DNA of 64,000 bases from Devosia sp. Root685. Lineage in GTDB: Bacteria > Pseudomonadota > Alphaproteobacteria > Rhizobiales > Devosiaceae. Where the stretch lies: assembly GCF_001427875.1 (NCBI RefSeq), contig NZ_LMHK01000001.1:1588892-1652891 (forward strand), given 5' to 3'. Of this stretch, positions 25,266 to 34,401 are shown piece by piece (the first letter of the stretch is position 1; each line of letters begins with the position of its first letter). The notes beneath the pieces were generated by a model. It did not search any database. It was not told the DNA's origin and worked only from the letters and a program-made list of their open reading frames with translations. Position numbers and translations under genes: made by a program.

Positions 25266-25895
25266 CTAAGCCGCCACATCCCGCTTTTCGCCCATCCGCA
25301 TATCGGCAATCTCAAGCCGCGCCAGTCCGTGACGCTGCGCCTTGCGCAGGGCCATCTTGGCGGTATCGAGCACGTCCTTGGCAAAAGGCGGCTCGGGATT
25401 GACCACGGCAAGCCCCGCACCCAGCGTCACCGCGCCGGCATGGCTTTCCTTGTTGACCAGACCCTCGCGGCGCACCGCCTGGTTGATCTTGTTGACGAGA
25501 TCGCGTCCCATCAGCATGGGCATATCGGGCAAAACCAGGAGGAAACCGCTCTGTCCGAGACGCAGGCATGTGTCTTCCTCGCGCTTCAGGAGCGAGACGA
25601 TCAGCCGTTCCAGCGTTTCCAAGCAATCTTCCGCTGCATCGCGGCCATAGGCGGCGAGATATTCGCCGAAACAGTCGATTTCGAGGGCGACGACACAGAG
25701 CGAAACATTGCGTTCCGCCGCCAGCATCCAGGCCTTTTGCAGCTCTTCCTCGATCGGCCGAGCCGCCGAATGCCGCTTGCGAGCACCTGCGGACGATGCC
25801 GGCCGCCGCGCATCCCGTCTCTCCGCGTGACGTCCGAGCAGAGATCTAACCTTCTGCCACAGCCCGTCTTTCTGCAAAGCTTCGGTCATGCTCAT
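25266..25895 (-). CDS. degenerate GGDEF domain protein
   Basis: 209 residues. From about residue 60 the pattern of a GGDEF fold is present (LEIDCFGEYLAAYGRDAAED and the strand before the signature), but the catalytic loop reads RLGQSGF instead of GG[DE]EF, so diguanylate cyclase activity is unlikely. The N-terminus is basic and low complexity (RRDARRPASSAGARKR). It may act as a c-di-GMP sensor or be inactive. Candidate CtrA-like motif upstream at 25949-25963. Confidence 0.7.
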   Translation of the reverse strand: MSMTEALQKDGLWQKVRSLLGRHAERRDARRPASSAGARKRHSAARPIEEELQKAWMLAAERNVSLCVVALEIDCFGEYLAAYGRDAAEDCLETLERLIVSLLKREEDTCLRLGQSGFLLVLPDMPMLMGRDLVNKINQAVRREGLVNKESHAGAVTLGAGLAVVNPEPPFAKDVLDTAKMALRKAQRHGLARLEIADMRMGEKRDVAA

Positions 25896-25948
25896 GATGC
25901 CTGCCCCCCGGCACAGTCTTCTTGCTGCCCGATCTGGTCACACTATGG

Positions 25949-25963
25949 TTAATGAGAAGTTAC
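25949..25963. promoter_or_regulatory. candidate CtrA-like site
   Basis: TTAA-N7-TTAC, close to the known consensus TTAA-N7-TTAA, 54 bases upstream of the degenerate GGDEF gene. Motif match only. Confidence 0.3.
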
Positions 25964-26065
25964 TATCATTAATGATTTGGCAAGATGTCGTTTTGCTTGA
26001 ACGTCAAGCAATTGTCACACGGCATCTCTTGTGTGGCAGTTTCGACTCAGTAAAGCGGCCTCGAC

Positions 26066-26207
26066 CAATCGACATACAGCTCAGGCTGAGGCGAAAATGG
26101 CGGTTCTTGAGAACCGGAGCGGAGCGTACATTTGGGTACGTGAGCACCGGAAGCGCAGAGAATTGTCATTTGCAGACCAGCCTCAGCTGTATGCCGATTG
26201 GTCTTAA
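26066..26207. repeat. long imperfect palindrome, possible structured RNA
   Basis: Outer arms GACCAATCGACATACAGCTC (26066 onward) and GAGCTGTATG-like ...CGATTGGTC (ending 26207) pair over about 25 bases. Inside are AACCGGAGCGGAGCGTAC and GTACGTGAGCACCGGAAGCG segments around a central hairpin GCGTACATTTGGGTACG. It overlaps the stop codon of the YcgN-like gene. No T-run on either side. Confidence 0.65.
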
Positions 26208-26659
26208 AGATGCTCCGGCGGCTCCCATTCGGGCCACTCGACGGCATGCTCTTCCCAGTCTTCGGGATCGACTTCGCTTTCGAGAAAGGTCCGGCCCGAG
26301 ACCGACACGCCGACATCGATCACCGTCTGCGGGTCGCCCGACACCAGCGGATGCCACCAGGCGAGCCCCTTGCCCTCGGCAATCCGGCGATAGGCGCAGG
26401 TCGTGGGGATCCATTTAATCTCGGTGACATTCTGCAGTGTCAGCTTGATGCAGTCGGGCACGATCTTCTGGCGTTCAGGATAATTTGTGCAGCCGCACGT
26501 TTCCCCATCGAGCAATTGGCAGCGCACGTCCGAGGTGATCAGCGTGCCGGTATCTTCATCCTCGAGCTTGATCAGGCAGCAGCGCCCGCATCCGTCACAG
26601 AGCGCTTCCCACTCCGTCGCGGTCATTTGATCGAGGGTTTTTTCTTCCCAGAAGGACAT
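26204..26659 (-). CDS. YcgN-type cysteine-cluster protein (UPF0260)
   Basis: 151 residues from ATG 26659. The cysteine cluster CDGCGRCC near the N-terminus, then CQLLDGETCGCTNYPERQ and a later WIPTTCAYR, define the UPF0260 family, a predicted zinc/iron-binding family of unknown role. Upstream in-frame codons were rejected since they overlap the promoter of the divergent penicillin-binding protein. Confidence 0.85.
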   Translation of the reverse strand: MSFWEEKTLDQMTATEWEALCDGCGRCCLIKLEDEDTGTLITSDVRCQLLDGETCGCTNYPERQKIVPDCIKLTLQNVTEIKWIPTTCAYRRIAEGKGLAWWHPLVSGDPQTVIDVGVSVSGRTFLESEVDPEDWEEHAVEWPEWEPPEHL

Positions 26660-26794
26660 TGGCAAGGTCGTCTCGTTTATGCTGTTGCCGGTTTGCGCTT
26701 GTCTTGGCCCCGGCGCAATCATATTCCAGCGATGCAATTGCATTGGCCCGGGGCGCCAGACACATTCAACCGCCTAGGGCACAGGGGTTTTAGC

Positions 26795-28960
26795 GTGCAG
26801 GATCCGTTCTATAGCAAGCAAAAGCGGCAAAAGCGCGCCGGCGGCATGCTGGCGGCGGACGCCTGGCTTGACTCCTCGCTCTACGAATTCTGGCACACGC
26901 TTGGCCGCTGGTATACGCGCTACCAGGATTTCATGAGCCGGTTCCACGTCACCGGCATCAAGCGCTTCATCGTCGAAATCCTCTCCGACGCCTTCACCTT
27001 CGGCGCCATCGGCGCAGTCTTGATGACGGCGCTCGCCCTCCCCGCCTTCGATCTCATCGATCGCGGCGCCTTCAACAAGGCCGAGGACTATTCCGTCGTT
27101 TTCCTCGATCGCTTCGGCAATGAGATCGGCCGCCGCGGCATTCGCTCGGACGACAGCGTCGCCCTAGACCAGATGCCCGACTTTCTGATCAAGGCGACCC
27201 TCGCCACCGAAGACCGGCGCTTTTACGAGCATTTCGGCATCGACATCGTCGGCACCCTGCGCGCCATCGCGAGCAATGCCCAGGGCGATAATTCCACCCA
27301 GGGCGGCTCCTCGCTCACCCAGCAGCTGGCGAAAAACCTCTTCCTCTCGCCCGAGCGCACGCTCGAGCGCAAGCTCATCGAAGCCTATCTCGCCATCTGG
27401 CTCGAGTGGCACTATTCGAAAGACGAAATCCTCAAGCTCTACTTCGATCGCGCCTATATGGGCGGCGGCAATTATGGGGTCACCGCCGCCGCCGAATTCT
27501 ATTTCGGCAAGCGCGTGCAGGACATTAACCTCGCCGAAGCCGCCATGCTCGCCGGCATGTTCAAGGCCCCGACGCGCTACGCTCCGCATAATGACATCGC
27601 CGCCGCCCGCGGCCGGGCCAATCTGGTTCTGAGCAATATGGTGGCGTCAGGCTTTCTCACCGAAGGCCAGGTAACCGCAGCCCGCCGCCATCCCGCCGCC
27701 CCGATCGACCGCACCGCCGATATCAACTCGCCCAATTACTTCCTCGATTGGGCTTTCGAAGAAGCCAAGCTCAAGATCGCGGAAACCAATGCGCCGGGGA
27801 ACAATTTCCTCGTCCGCACCACCATCGATACGACGCTGCAAAAATACGCCGAGGAAGCCGTCACCTCGGTCGTCCGCGAGCAGGGCGAGCAATATAAGGT
27901 CAGCCAGGCCGCCATGGTCGTCACCGATACCCAGGGCGCCATTCGCGCCATGGTCGGCGGCATGGATTATGGCAAGAGCCAGTTCAACCGCGCCATCGTC
28001 TCGACCCGCCAGCCCGGCTCGGCTTACAAGATCTTCGTCTATTCCGAAGCCTTCGAGCAGTTGGGCCTGAAACCTTCCGACCCGATCACCGACCGTCCCG
28101 TCTGTATCGGCGACTGGTGCCCGCAAAACTATGGGCGCAGCTACAAGGGTTCGGTCAGCCTTCAGAGCGCCTTTGCCCAGTCGCTCAATACGGTCCCCGT
28201 CACCCTATCGATCAAGACCGGCCGCGAACCCATTGCGGCGCTCAGCCACCGCATGGGCCTTCGCGCCGATTATCCGGTCACCCGCTCGCTGGCCCTCGGC
28301 GTCGCCTCGGTTTCGGTCATCGACATGACCTCGTCTTATGCGGTCTTTGCCGATCACGGCTACAAGACCCCCGCCTTCGGCATCACTCGCATGACGACGC
28401 TGGGCGGCAATCTCGTCTGGGAAGCCGATCCCGACGCCCCGCGCGAGCGCGTGCTCTCCGAGCAGACCGTCGCCTATATGAACCAGATGCTCTATGCCGT
28501 GACCCAGAACGGCACCGGCACCCGCGCCCGCATCGAAGGCGTGCCGACCCTGGGCAAGAGCGGCACGACCTCCTCTTATCGCGACGCCTGGTTCTGCGGC
28601 TTTACCGGCAATTATGTCGCCGCCGTCTGGTTCGGCAATGACGACTATCGCCCGACCAATAATCTCACCGGCGGCAGTCTGCCGGCCATCGCCTGGCAAA
28701 AATTCATGGCCTATGCCCACACCAATATCGAGATCAAACCGGTCTTCGGCGTGGATTTCGTCCCCACCCAGACCGTGGTCGCCGATGCCAGCGCCGAAAC
28801 CCCGGCCGAAGAAACGGTCGAGCGCCCGCCCAACCTGACCCCGGCTGCGGCCCGAAAACTCCTCGACCTCGCCGGCCGTCTCGACACGGCCATCAAAGAC
28901 CTCGAACCCCTCACCGACCAAGCCCGCGCCGCCCTTAGCAGCAATTCGGCAGGCCTCTAG
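26795..28960 (+). CDS. class A penicillin-binding protein (PBP1A-type)
   Basis: 721 residues from GTG 26795, with AGGGG 8 bases before it; ATG 26732 in frame is an alternative. One membrane helix (about 75-95) precedes a GT51 glycosyltransferase domain (catalytic Glu in ATEDRRFYEHFGID, then GGSSLTQQLAKN) and a transpeptidase domain with SxxK in QPGSAYKIF, SxN in SLN and KSGTT as the KTG motif. It polymerises and crosslinks peptidoglycan in the periplasm. Divergent from the YcgN-like gene. Confidence 0.9.
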   Translation: MQDPFYSKQKRQKRAGGMLAADAWLDSSLYEFWHTLGRWYTRYQDFMSRFHVTGIKRFIVEILSDAFTFGAIGAVLMTALALPAFDLIDRGAFNKAEDYSVVFLDRFGNEIGRRGIRSDDSVALDQMPDFLIKATLATEDRRFYEHFGIDIVGTLRAIASNAQGDNSTQGGSSLTQQLAKNLFLSPERTLERKLIEAYLAIWLEWHYSKDEILKLYFDRAYMGGGNYGVTAAAEFYFGKRVQDINLAEAAMLAGMFKAPTRYAPHNDIAAARGRANLVLSNMVASGFLTEGQVTAARRHPAAPIDRTADINSPNYFLDWAFEEAKLKIAETNAPGNNFLVRTTIDTTLQKYAEEAVTSVVREQGEQYKVSQAAMVVTDTQGAIRAMVGGMDYGKSQFNRAIVSTRQPGSAYKIFVYSEAFEQLGLKPSDPITDRPVCIGDWCPQNYGRSYKGSVSLQSAFAQSLNTVPVTLSIKTGREPIAALSHRMGLRADYPVTRSLALGVASVSVIDMTSSYAVFADHGYKTPAFGITRMTTLGGNLVWEADPDAPRERVLSEQTVAYMNQMLYAVTQNGTGTRARIEGVPTLGKSGTTSSYRDAWFCGFTGNYVAAVWFGNDDYRPTNNLTGGSLPAIAWQKFMAYAHTNIEIKPVFGVDFVPTQTVVADASAETPAEETVERPPNLTPAAARKLLDLAGRLDTAIKDLEPLTDQARAALSSNSAGL

Positions 28961-28972
28961 ATCGTTTAACCC

Positions 28973-29102
28973 AAGTAGCCCTCACCTCCAGCCCCCCCTC
29001 CCAGTTGCCCTCGCCTCCCAGTAACCCTCACCTCCCAGTAGCCCTCATGGTGAGGTGCGCAGCGCAGCGCAGCCTCGAACCACGAGGGCGTGCCCCGATG
29101 CT
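28973..29102. repeat. tandem CCCAGTAGCCCTCACCT units and dispersed repeat
   Basis: Four imperfect tandem units of about 17 bases (AGTAGCCCTCACCTCC type) run directly into a copy of the CCTCATGGTGAGGTGCG...CTCGAACCACGAGGGCG repeat that also occurs at 25051 and 52736. The rest of the gap to 29297 holds no gene. Confidence 0.65.
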
Positions 29103-29297
29103 TCAGAGCCCCCGCCCCCAGCGGCTTTTGCTAAAACTGCATCAATTAAACTCCTGACGCCTCCACATTTCCGCCTCAAGCGCTGGCCATTGCCTATGCG
29201 TCCTCACGCGTTCGTGAGGATTCGCTCAGGCGTTGCCGCTGCCCCTATTTCGCAGCGGCAGGCCAGGCGCACCGTTTTATTGATCAAAGGACAAGTC

Positions 29298-29549
29298 ATG
29301 AAGACGTCGATTCTCGCACTTGGTTTCATTCTGGCCACCTCCACCGCTGCTTTTGCCTGCACGGCCGAAGAGCTTCAGGCCAAGGCTATGGAAGTGTCCA
29401 CCAAGGTGCAGACGGTGATCGCCGCTCACCCGGAAAAGGCCACCGCAATCACCGAGAAGTTCACCGCGCTCCAGACCAATCCGCCCACCGACGTCGAATC
29501 CGCCTGCAAGGTCTATGACGACCTCCTGGCTGAAATCGACGCCATCTAA
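29298..29549 (+). CDS. small secreted protein, unknown
   Basis: 83 residues: a signal peptide (1-20, cleavage after TAAFA), then a helical, Cys-containing (two Cys) mature protein. AAAGGA lies 8 bases before the ATG. No family recognised. Confidence 0.65.
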   Translation: MKTSILALGFILATSTAAFACTAEELQAKAMEVSTKVQTVIAAHPEKATAITEKFTALQTNPPTDVESACKVYDDLLAEIDAI

Positions 29550-29702
29550 GCGCCATGCGCCGGAAGGCGGGCGCGCGGCGCGCCTGCCTTCCGGCTACCC
29601 ACCCAAATTTGCGCACAGCGCCTCTCGAAGACTTCCGCCGCCGCGGCTTGATTGCTATAGCCTAAATGGTTCGCAGCGCTGCCGGTCCAGCACTCCATGC
29701 CA

Positions 29703-29792
29703 AACCCAAAGCATGTCTCCCGAAAGTGGACGCCGGTTTCGGGAAAAAGACATGCGTCAAACAAGGACAAAAGCCGCGAGAGCCTATCCCTG
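29703..29792. repeat. RIME-like rhizobial intergenic palindrome
   Basis: AAGCATGTCTCCCGAAAGTGG ... GGTTTCGGGAAAAAGACATGC: the arms GCATGTC and GACATGC with inner CCCGAAA/TTTCGGG are the pattern of RIME-type repeats common in Rhizobiaceae and Brucellaceae. It lies 35 bases before the DUF1214 gene. The rest of the 29550-29827 gap shows no gene. Confidence 0.65.
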
Positions 29793-29827
29793 GGATCGCC
29801 AAGCGCTTTTGAGTTTGCTGAACCAAT

Positions 29828-30403
29828 ATGCGGTTTGTCCTTCTGCTCCTCGTTTCCATCGCCATCGCCCTCGGAACGGGTTTCGGCCTCAGCTATTATG
29901 CGTTGACCGATGGGCGCCTCTTTGGTGCCGCGCAGATTGGTCCGTGGATTTCCTGGCCCGACCTTGGCTCGTCCGCCCCCAATCCCTATTCGCGCGGCCA
30001 CCTCACCCGCGAAGCGGCGCTCCAGCTCGGCCGCGCCGAAGGCCTCAAATTCGTCGCCACCACCGATAGTGCCGGCGAAGCACTCAACCTTTCCTGTGCC
30101 TATACGCTCGAGGGCCACGTGCCCGTTTCGAGCTTCTGGACCCTCGTCGCCGTGAACGGCGAGGGCGTCAATCTGGCCGCGCCCGGCGCCGATTTGGCCC
30201 TCCGTTCAAGCGAAATCGCCCGCACCAATGCCGGCAGCATGATCATCCATGTCGGCAAAACCCTCGCGCCGGGCAATTGGCTCGAACTGAGCGGCAGCGG
30301 TCCCTTCTCCCTTGAATTGACGCTTTACGACACCACCGCCTTTTCCGGCTTCGGTTCGGACAATGACACCATGCCCAGGATCACCCGGGGGGCATGCGCA
30401 TGA
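29828..30403 (+). CDS. DUF1214 domain protein, membrane-anchored
   Basis: 191 residues with one N-terminal membrane helix (4-27) and the DUF1214 domain (YSRGHLTREAALQLGRAEGL; LTLYDTTAFSGFGS). It overlaps the following DUF1254 gene by 10 bases. In many bacteria DUF1254 and DUF1214 form one secreted protein; here they are split, as in other Hyphomicrobiales. No Shine-Dalgarno is obvious. Confidence 0.8.
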   Translation: MRFVLLLLVSIAIALGTGFGLSYYALTDGRLFGAAQIGPWISWPDLGSSAPNPYSRGHLTREAALQLGRAEGLKFVATTDSAGEALNLSCAYTLEGHVPVSSFWTLVAVNGEGVNLAAPGADLALRSSEIARTNAGSMIIHVGKTLAPGNWLELSGSGPFSLELTLYDTTAFSGFGSDNDTMPRITRGACA

Positions 30404-30945
30404 CCCGCGTCATCCTCTGGCTGCTTGGCGGCGTCCTCCTTGGCGGCATCATCCATATCCTCGTCATTCTCACCCTCCCGATGCTGGCCGAGGAAACCAC
30501 CTGGTCGCGCGTGTCGGCTCTCGAAGCCAACAACCGCATGCTGATCCTGCCCCCGGTCGAAGCGGGCCAGCCCAATCCCCTCGGGCTCGACCCCGAACTG
30601 GTCTATGGTCTTTGCCAGGTCGATCTCAATGACGGCCCGGTCTATCTTCGCGGCATGCTGCCCGATGCCTTCTGGTCTCTGGCCCTCTTTAACGAAGCGG
30701 GCGCCGTCATCTATTCGACCACCAATCGCGACGGCATCGGCCAGACGGTCGATCTCGGCATTTTCAACGCCGACCAGACCCGTCTCCTCGCCCAGCAGCA
30801 GATCGATATCGAAGAGGGCCTTCTCGTCGTCGAAGCCCCGAGCGACAATCTTTTCGTCCTCGTCCGCCTCTCGCCACCCCACGAGGTCATGCGCCCCCGC
30901 TTTGCCGAACGCCTTGCCGCCATCCAGTGCGGACCGCGGCGCTGA
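30394..30945 (+). CDS. DUF1254 domain protein, membrane-anchored
   Basis: 183 residues with one N-terminal helix (5-28) and the DUF1254 pattern ([39 protein letters not shown]). It is coupled to the DUF1214 gene and followed by the UPF0060 gene with a one-base stop/start overlap (TGATGG). ATG 30400 is an alternative start. Function unknown. Confidence 0.8.
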   Translation: MRMTRVILWLLGGVLLGGIIHILVILTLPMLAEETTWSRVSALEANNRMLILPPVEAGQPNPLGLDPELVYGLCQVDLNDGPVYLRGMLPDAFWSLALFNEAGAVIYSTTNRDGIGQTVDLGIFNADQTRLLAQQQIDIEEGLLVVEAPSDNLFVLVRLSPPHEVMRPRFAERLAAIQCGPRR

Positions 30946-31280
30946 TGGCGCCGGCCATTCCCGCGATCGCGATCTATCTTCTTGCCGCGCTTGCCGAAAT
31001 TTCCGGCTGCTTTGCCTTCTGGGCCTGGTTGCGTCTCGGCAAATCGGTCTGGTGGCTAGGCCCCGGCGTTCTGGCGCTGGTCGCCTTCGCCTCGCTTCTC
31101 ACCCTTGCGCCCTCGGATCAGGCGGGCCGCGCCTTCGCCGCCTATGGCGGGGTCTATATTCTGGCTTCATTGCTCTGGCTCTGGACTATTGAAGGCCGCC
31201 AGCCCGACCAGTGGGATATCGCCGGGGGCGCGCTGGCCCTTACTGGCGCCGCCGTCATCCTTTTTGGCCCGCGCGGCTAA
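30945..31280 (+). CDS. UPF0060 small membrane protein (YnfA-like)
   Basis: 111 residues with four membrane helices and the UPF0060 pattern ([36 protein letters not shown]). It resembles small multidrug resistance-type proteins; its substrate is unknown. Third gene of a coupled run. Confidence 0.88.
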   Translation: MAPAIPAIAIYLLAALAEISGCFAFWAWLRLGKSVWWLGPGVLALVAFASLLTLAPSDQAGRAFAAYGGVYILASLLWLWTIEGRQPDQWDIAGGALALTGAAVILFGPRG

Positions 31281-31301
31281 CCCACTCCCCGGAGACCGCC
31301 A

Positions 31302-31874
31302 TTGCCGCCCGACGCTTTCCCCGCCGCCCTCGCCACCGCCGTCAGCCGCTACCGCGCCGAGGTTGCCGCCCCCGCCGAACATCTCTCATTGCTCCTCTGG
31401 CAGATGCATGAGGGTCATCGGCTCGATCTCCGCGAGACCATGCCGGGTCACCTGACCACCAGCGCCATCGTGCTCTCGCCCGATCACGCCAAAATCCTCG
31501 TCATCGATCACGTCACCATCGGCCGCTGGCTCCAGCCCGGCGGCCACTATGAACCGAGCGCCTTCTTCTATCTCTCCGCCCAGCGCGAAGCCGAGGAAGA
31601 AACCGGCGTCACAGGGCTCAAACTCCATCCCTGGCATCAGGGTCAGGACCTCCCCTTCACCATCGACAGCCACGACGTCCCCGGCAAACGCTCCCGCAAC
31701 GAAGCGCCGCATGTCCACCACGACCTGCAATATCTGTTTACCGCCGACCCCCGCCTGCCCCTCGCCGCCCAACTCGAAGAAGTCCACGCCGCCCAGTGGC
31801 GGGAGATCGAGATGCTCGCCGAGTTCGCACCAAAGGCCGCGGCGCGGCTGAAATCGGTGCAGGCGCCGGCCTGA
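31302..31874 (+). CDS. Nudix hydrolase
   Basis: 190 residues. The Nudix box is recognised as PGGHYEPS...AQREAEEETGV (REx-EExGV catalytic helix). The start is a TTG with GGAG 7 bases before it; no ATG lies nearer in frame. It follows the UPF0060 gene by 21 bases. Substrate unknown. Confidence 0.82.
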   Translation: MPPDAFPAALATAVSRYRAEVAAPAEHLSLLLWQMHEGHRLDLRETMPGHLTTSAIVLSPDHAKILVIDHVTIGRWLQPGGHYEPSAFFYLSAQREAEEETGVTGLKLHPWHQGQDLPFTIDSHDVPGKRSRNEAPHVHHDLQYLFTADPRLPLAAQLEEVHAAQWREIEMLAEFAPKAAARLKSVQAPA

Positions 31875-31888
31875 AGGCCCGCAGGGCC

Positions 31889-32019
31889 ACCTCTCCCTTC
31901 GGGGGAGAGGTCGACGGCGCAGCCGGCGGGTGAGGGGGCCTTCGGCAAGATCGGTACGAGGGAAAGGCCCCCTCACCCGGCTTGCTTCGCAACCCGACCT
32001 CTCCCCCAAGGGAGAGGTG
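31889..32019. repeat. 131-bp inverted repeat, CACCTCTCCC family
   Basis: Arms CACCTCTCCCTTCGGGGGAG and the complementary CTCTCCCCCAAGGGAGAGGTG side enclose inner inverted segments GTGAGGGGGCC and GGCCCCCTCAC. It lies between the convergent Nudix and chrA genes. Confidence 0.75.
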
Positions 32020-32030
32020 AAGAAAGCCCC

Positions 32031-33236
32031 TCAAAGCACCCCGATCACCCCACCAATCACCGCCAGCGCCGCAACCACTGCCAGCGGCGGCAGTTTCCAG
32101 CTCACCAGCGCAACGAACCCGGCCAGCGCCAGCGCAAAATCGAGCGGCGACAGCACCGCGCTCGTAAACACCGGATCATAGAGCGCCAGCGCCAGAACCC
32201 CAACCACGGCCGCATTGGCGCCCCGCATCCCCGCCTGCGCAAAACTATTCCCCCGCAACCCGTGCCAGAACGGCAGCGCTGCCAGGAGAATAAGCAGCCC
32301 CGGCAAGAAGATCGCCACCAGCGCAATTCCTGCCCCCAAAAGCCCATTGGGCGGCACAGCGCCCGCAGCGCCCAGATAGGCAGCAAAGGTAAAAAGCGGT
32401 CCCGGCATGGCCTGCGCCGCGCCATAACCAGCGAGGAACGTGCTTTCGCTCAGCAAGCCGCGTCCCACCGTCCCCGCCTCAAGTAGCGGCAGCACCACAT
32501 GGCCACCACCAAACACCAGCGCCCCGGCGCGATAAAACGCGTCGAACAGCGCCAGAGCCGGATTAGCCCCCGCAAGGAGTGGCAAGACCACCAGCAGGCC
32601 GGCAAAGAGCAAAAGCGCAAAAATGCCAAAGCCGCGCGGCATCGGCGCCGTGCTCTCCGCCGCCGCGCCATTGCCCTTTTCCCAGCACAGCGCCAGCCCC
32701 AGCGCCGCGCCCACAACGATCGCGCTGACCTGCCCCAGCACGCCGCCAAAAACCACCATGGCGAGAACAGCGCCCACGGCAATGCCCGCGCGCACCCTGT
32801 CCGGCGCCAGGCTTTTGGCCATGCCCAGCACCGCCTGCGCCACGACGGCGACGGCCACCAGCTTCAATCCATGCAAAATACCCTGGGCCAGATCGCCGTT
32901 CAGCGCCGCCGCGCCCAGCGCTACCGCCACCATCAACACTGCCGAAGGCAGCGTGAACCCGATCCAGGCCGCCGCCGCACCCAGCGGCCCGGCCCGCATC
33001 AGCCCGATGGCAAAGCCGACCTGGCTCGACGCCGGCCCCGGTAAAAACTGGCACAGTGCAACGAGATCGCCATAGGCCTTGTCGTCGAACCAGCCGCGCC
33101 GGCTGACGAATTCATCGCGAAAATAGCCCAGATGCGCGATGGGGCCGCCAAAGCTCGTCAGACCGAGTTTGAGAAAGGCCCCAAAAACCTCTCCGGCCGA
33201 CCCGGTCTTTTCGACGCTCACGCTTTGCTCCGGCAA
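32031..33236 (-). CDS. chrA: chromate transporter ChrA (two CHR domains)
   Basis: 401 residues, all membrane, about 10-12 helices. Two homologous halves each start with the CHR signature: FLKLGLTSFGGPIAHLGYFR with YGDLVALCQFLPGPASSQVG near the N-terminus, and ALVFGGGHVVLPLLEAGTVG with AAQAMPGPLFTFAAYLG in the second half. It exports chromate. A possible operon partner, the lipoprotein gene upstream, ends directly at its start. Confidence 0.88.
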   Translation of the reverse strand: MPEQSVSVEKTGSAGEVFGAFLKLGLTSFGGPIAHLGYFRDEFVSRRGWFDDKAYGDLVALCQFLPGPASSQVGFAIGLMRAGPLGAAAAWIGFTLPSAVLMVAVALGAAALNGDLAQGILHGLKLVAVAVVAQAVLGMAKSLAPDRVRAGIAVGAVLAMVVFGGVLGQVSAIVVGAALGLALCWEKGNGAAAESTAPMPRGFGIFALLLFAGLLVVLPLLAGANPALALFDAFYRAGALVFGGGHVVLPLLEAGTVGRGLLSESTFLAGYGAAQAMPGPLFTFAAYLGAAGAVPPNGLLGAGIALVAIFLPGLLILLAALPFWHGLRGNSFAQAGMRGANAAVVGVLALALYDPVFTSAVLSPLDFALALAGFVALVSWKLPPLAVVAALAVIGGVIGVL

Positions 33237-34121
33237 TTACTTGATTTGAATCACTTCCGTGTCCGGGACCATGGTTTGGAAGCGTGACGGTATGGTGACA
33301 CTGCCCTGCCCCGGTCGCGTGCCGCTCCCCGAACAGAAATCGTGCCGGCTCGCCCGGTCGGCCCAGGCCCGCAGTTGCCGCAACGAATTATCGACCGCGA
33401 TCGATTGCTCATGCGGGGTTTCAACGAGCAGATTGTCGAGCGCATAGGAATAGCTCTCGTAGCGGTAGTTCACCGCCCGCACGAACCACTCGATATAGTG
33501 CGTGTTCTCATAGCGCCGTGCCGCGACATCATTGGCCGCCGTCGGCGCCACATTGGTCAGCGAGGCCAGCGCGATCTCGCGATTGCGATCCACTTCGATC
33601 ACCGCGCAGACGCTGGCGAAGGTCGAGGGCAATGTGTCGAGATCGGCAAGGATATGCCGGCCCAGCGTCGCATAGCGAACGCGCGAAGACTGGTAATGCT
33701 CGCGCTTGAGCCAATTGTAATAGCGGTCGGTCGTGAACTTCCAGTCCTTGGCCCGCGTGATCCGCGTGCGCTGCATCTCTGCTTCCGTATCGAACATCCA
33801 GTCCCTTGAATGCGCGGCAACGAGGAAGCGCCAGGTGCGATCGTGCATTTCGCGTTCCTGGTCGGTCTGGTTGAAGTTCGACACAGGCTCGCGCTGCTTG
33901 GCCATGAAGGTGCCGACAGCGGGCAGCACGTTGTCGTGGAGGACGCCCGGCTGTGCCCTGCCAAAATCGCCAACGGGCCGCGACGCACAAGCGACCAGCA
34001 GCCCGGCCAAAAGTGCCGTCCCGAGAAAACCAAAAAACCGCGGCGGGTGGTTAGCCGCGTTTGCGACGACGCCGTGAGGGGTCGAGACGGTCAGTGGGTG
34101 GCGGCGTCGGACCGCGTTCAT
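33237..34121 (-). CDS. lipoprotein, unknown
   Basis: 294 residues from ATG 34121; GTG codons about 18 residues later are alternatives and would give a more normal signal length. The lipobox LLVAC puts the modified Cys at about residue 45. The mature part is helical, with many Arg/Tyr residues, and no recognised domain. It ends 1 base before the chrA start, suggesting co-expression. Confidence 0.65.
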   Translation of the reverse strand: MNAVRRRHPLTVSTPHGVVANAANHPPRFFGFLGTALLAGLLVACASRPVGDFGRAQPGVLHDNVLPAVGTFMAKQREPVSNFNQTDQEREMHDRTWRFLVAAHSRDWMFDTEAEMQRTRITRAKDWKFTTDRYYNWLKREHYQSSRVRYATLGRHILADLDTLPSTFASVCAVIEVDRNREIALASLTNVAPTAANDVAARRYENTHYIEWFVRAVNYRYESYSYALDNLLVETPHEQSIAVDNSLRQLRAWADRASRHDFCSGSGTRPGQGSVTIPSRFQTMVPDTEVIQIK

Positions 34122-34401
34122 AACGTACCCCGGTGAATAGAAATATCTGTGCGTCGCCGGACAGAGCCTGTCCGGATTTTGCGGGCCGATCCCGCTTTGC
34201 GAATACCAGCAGCTTTCCCAAGCTGACCTCCATTTGGGTGGCTCCCCCGTCCCTAATGGAGGCAGCCAGTTCAGTGTGATTCTCCCGGCGCGGTGACGCA
34301 TCCCGCGCTATCCCCATTAAGAGATCGTCAAGGTTAACAGTCTGCTAACGAATTGCAGGCAAATTGATCGTCAGAACGCGCCGGGGGCGTGCAACTAGTT
34401 G
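34122..34401. promoter_or_regulatory. divergent intergenic region with candidate CtrA-like site
   Basis: No gene seen. At 34334-34348 the sequence reads TTAA-N7-CTAA, close to the CtrA consensus TTAA-N7-TTAA, 53 bases before the DUF2336 start. Confidence 0.35.

Noticed and set aside
26198..26794. N-terminal extension of the penicillin-binding protein back to 26198
   Set aside because: This stretch is antisense to the YcgN-like gene, which has a clear cysteine cluster; a good ribosome binding site exists at GTG 26795.
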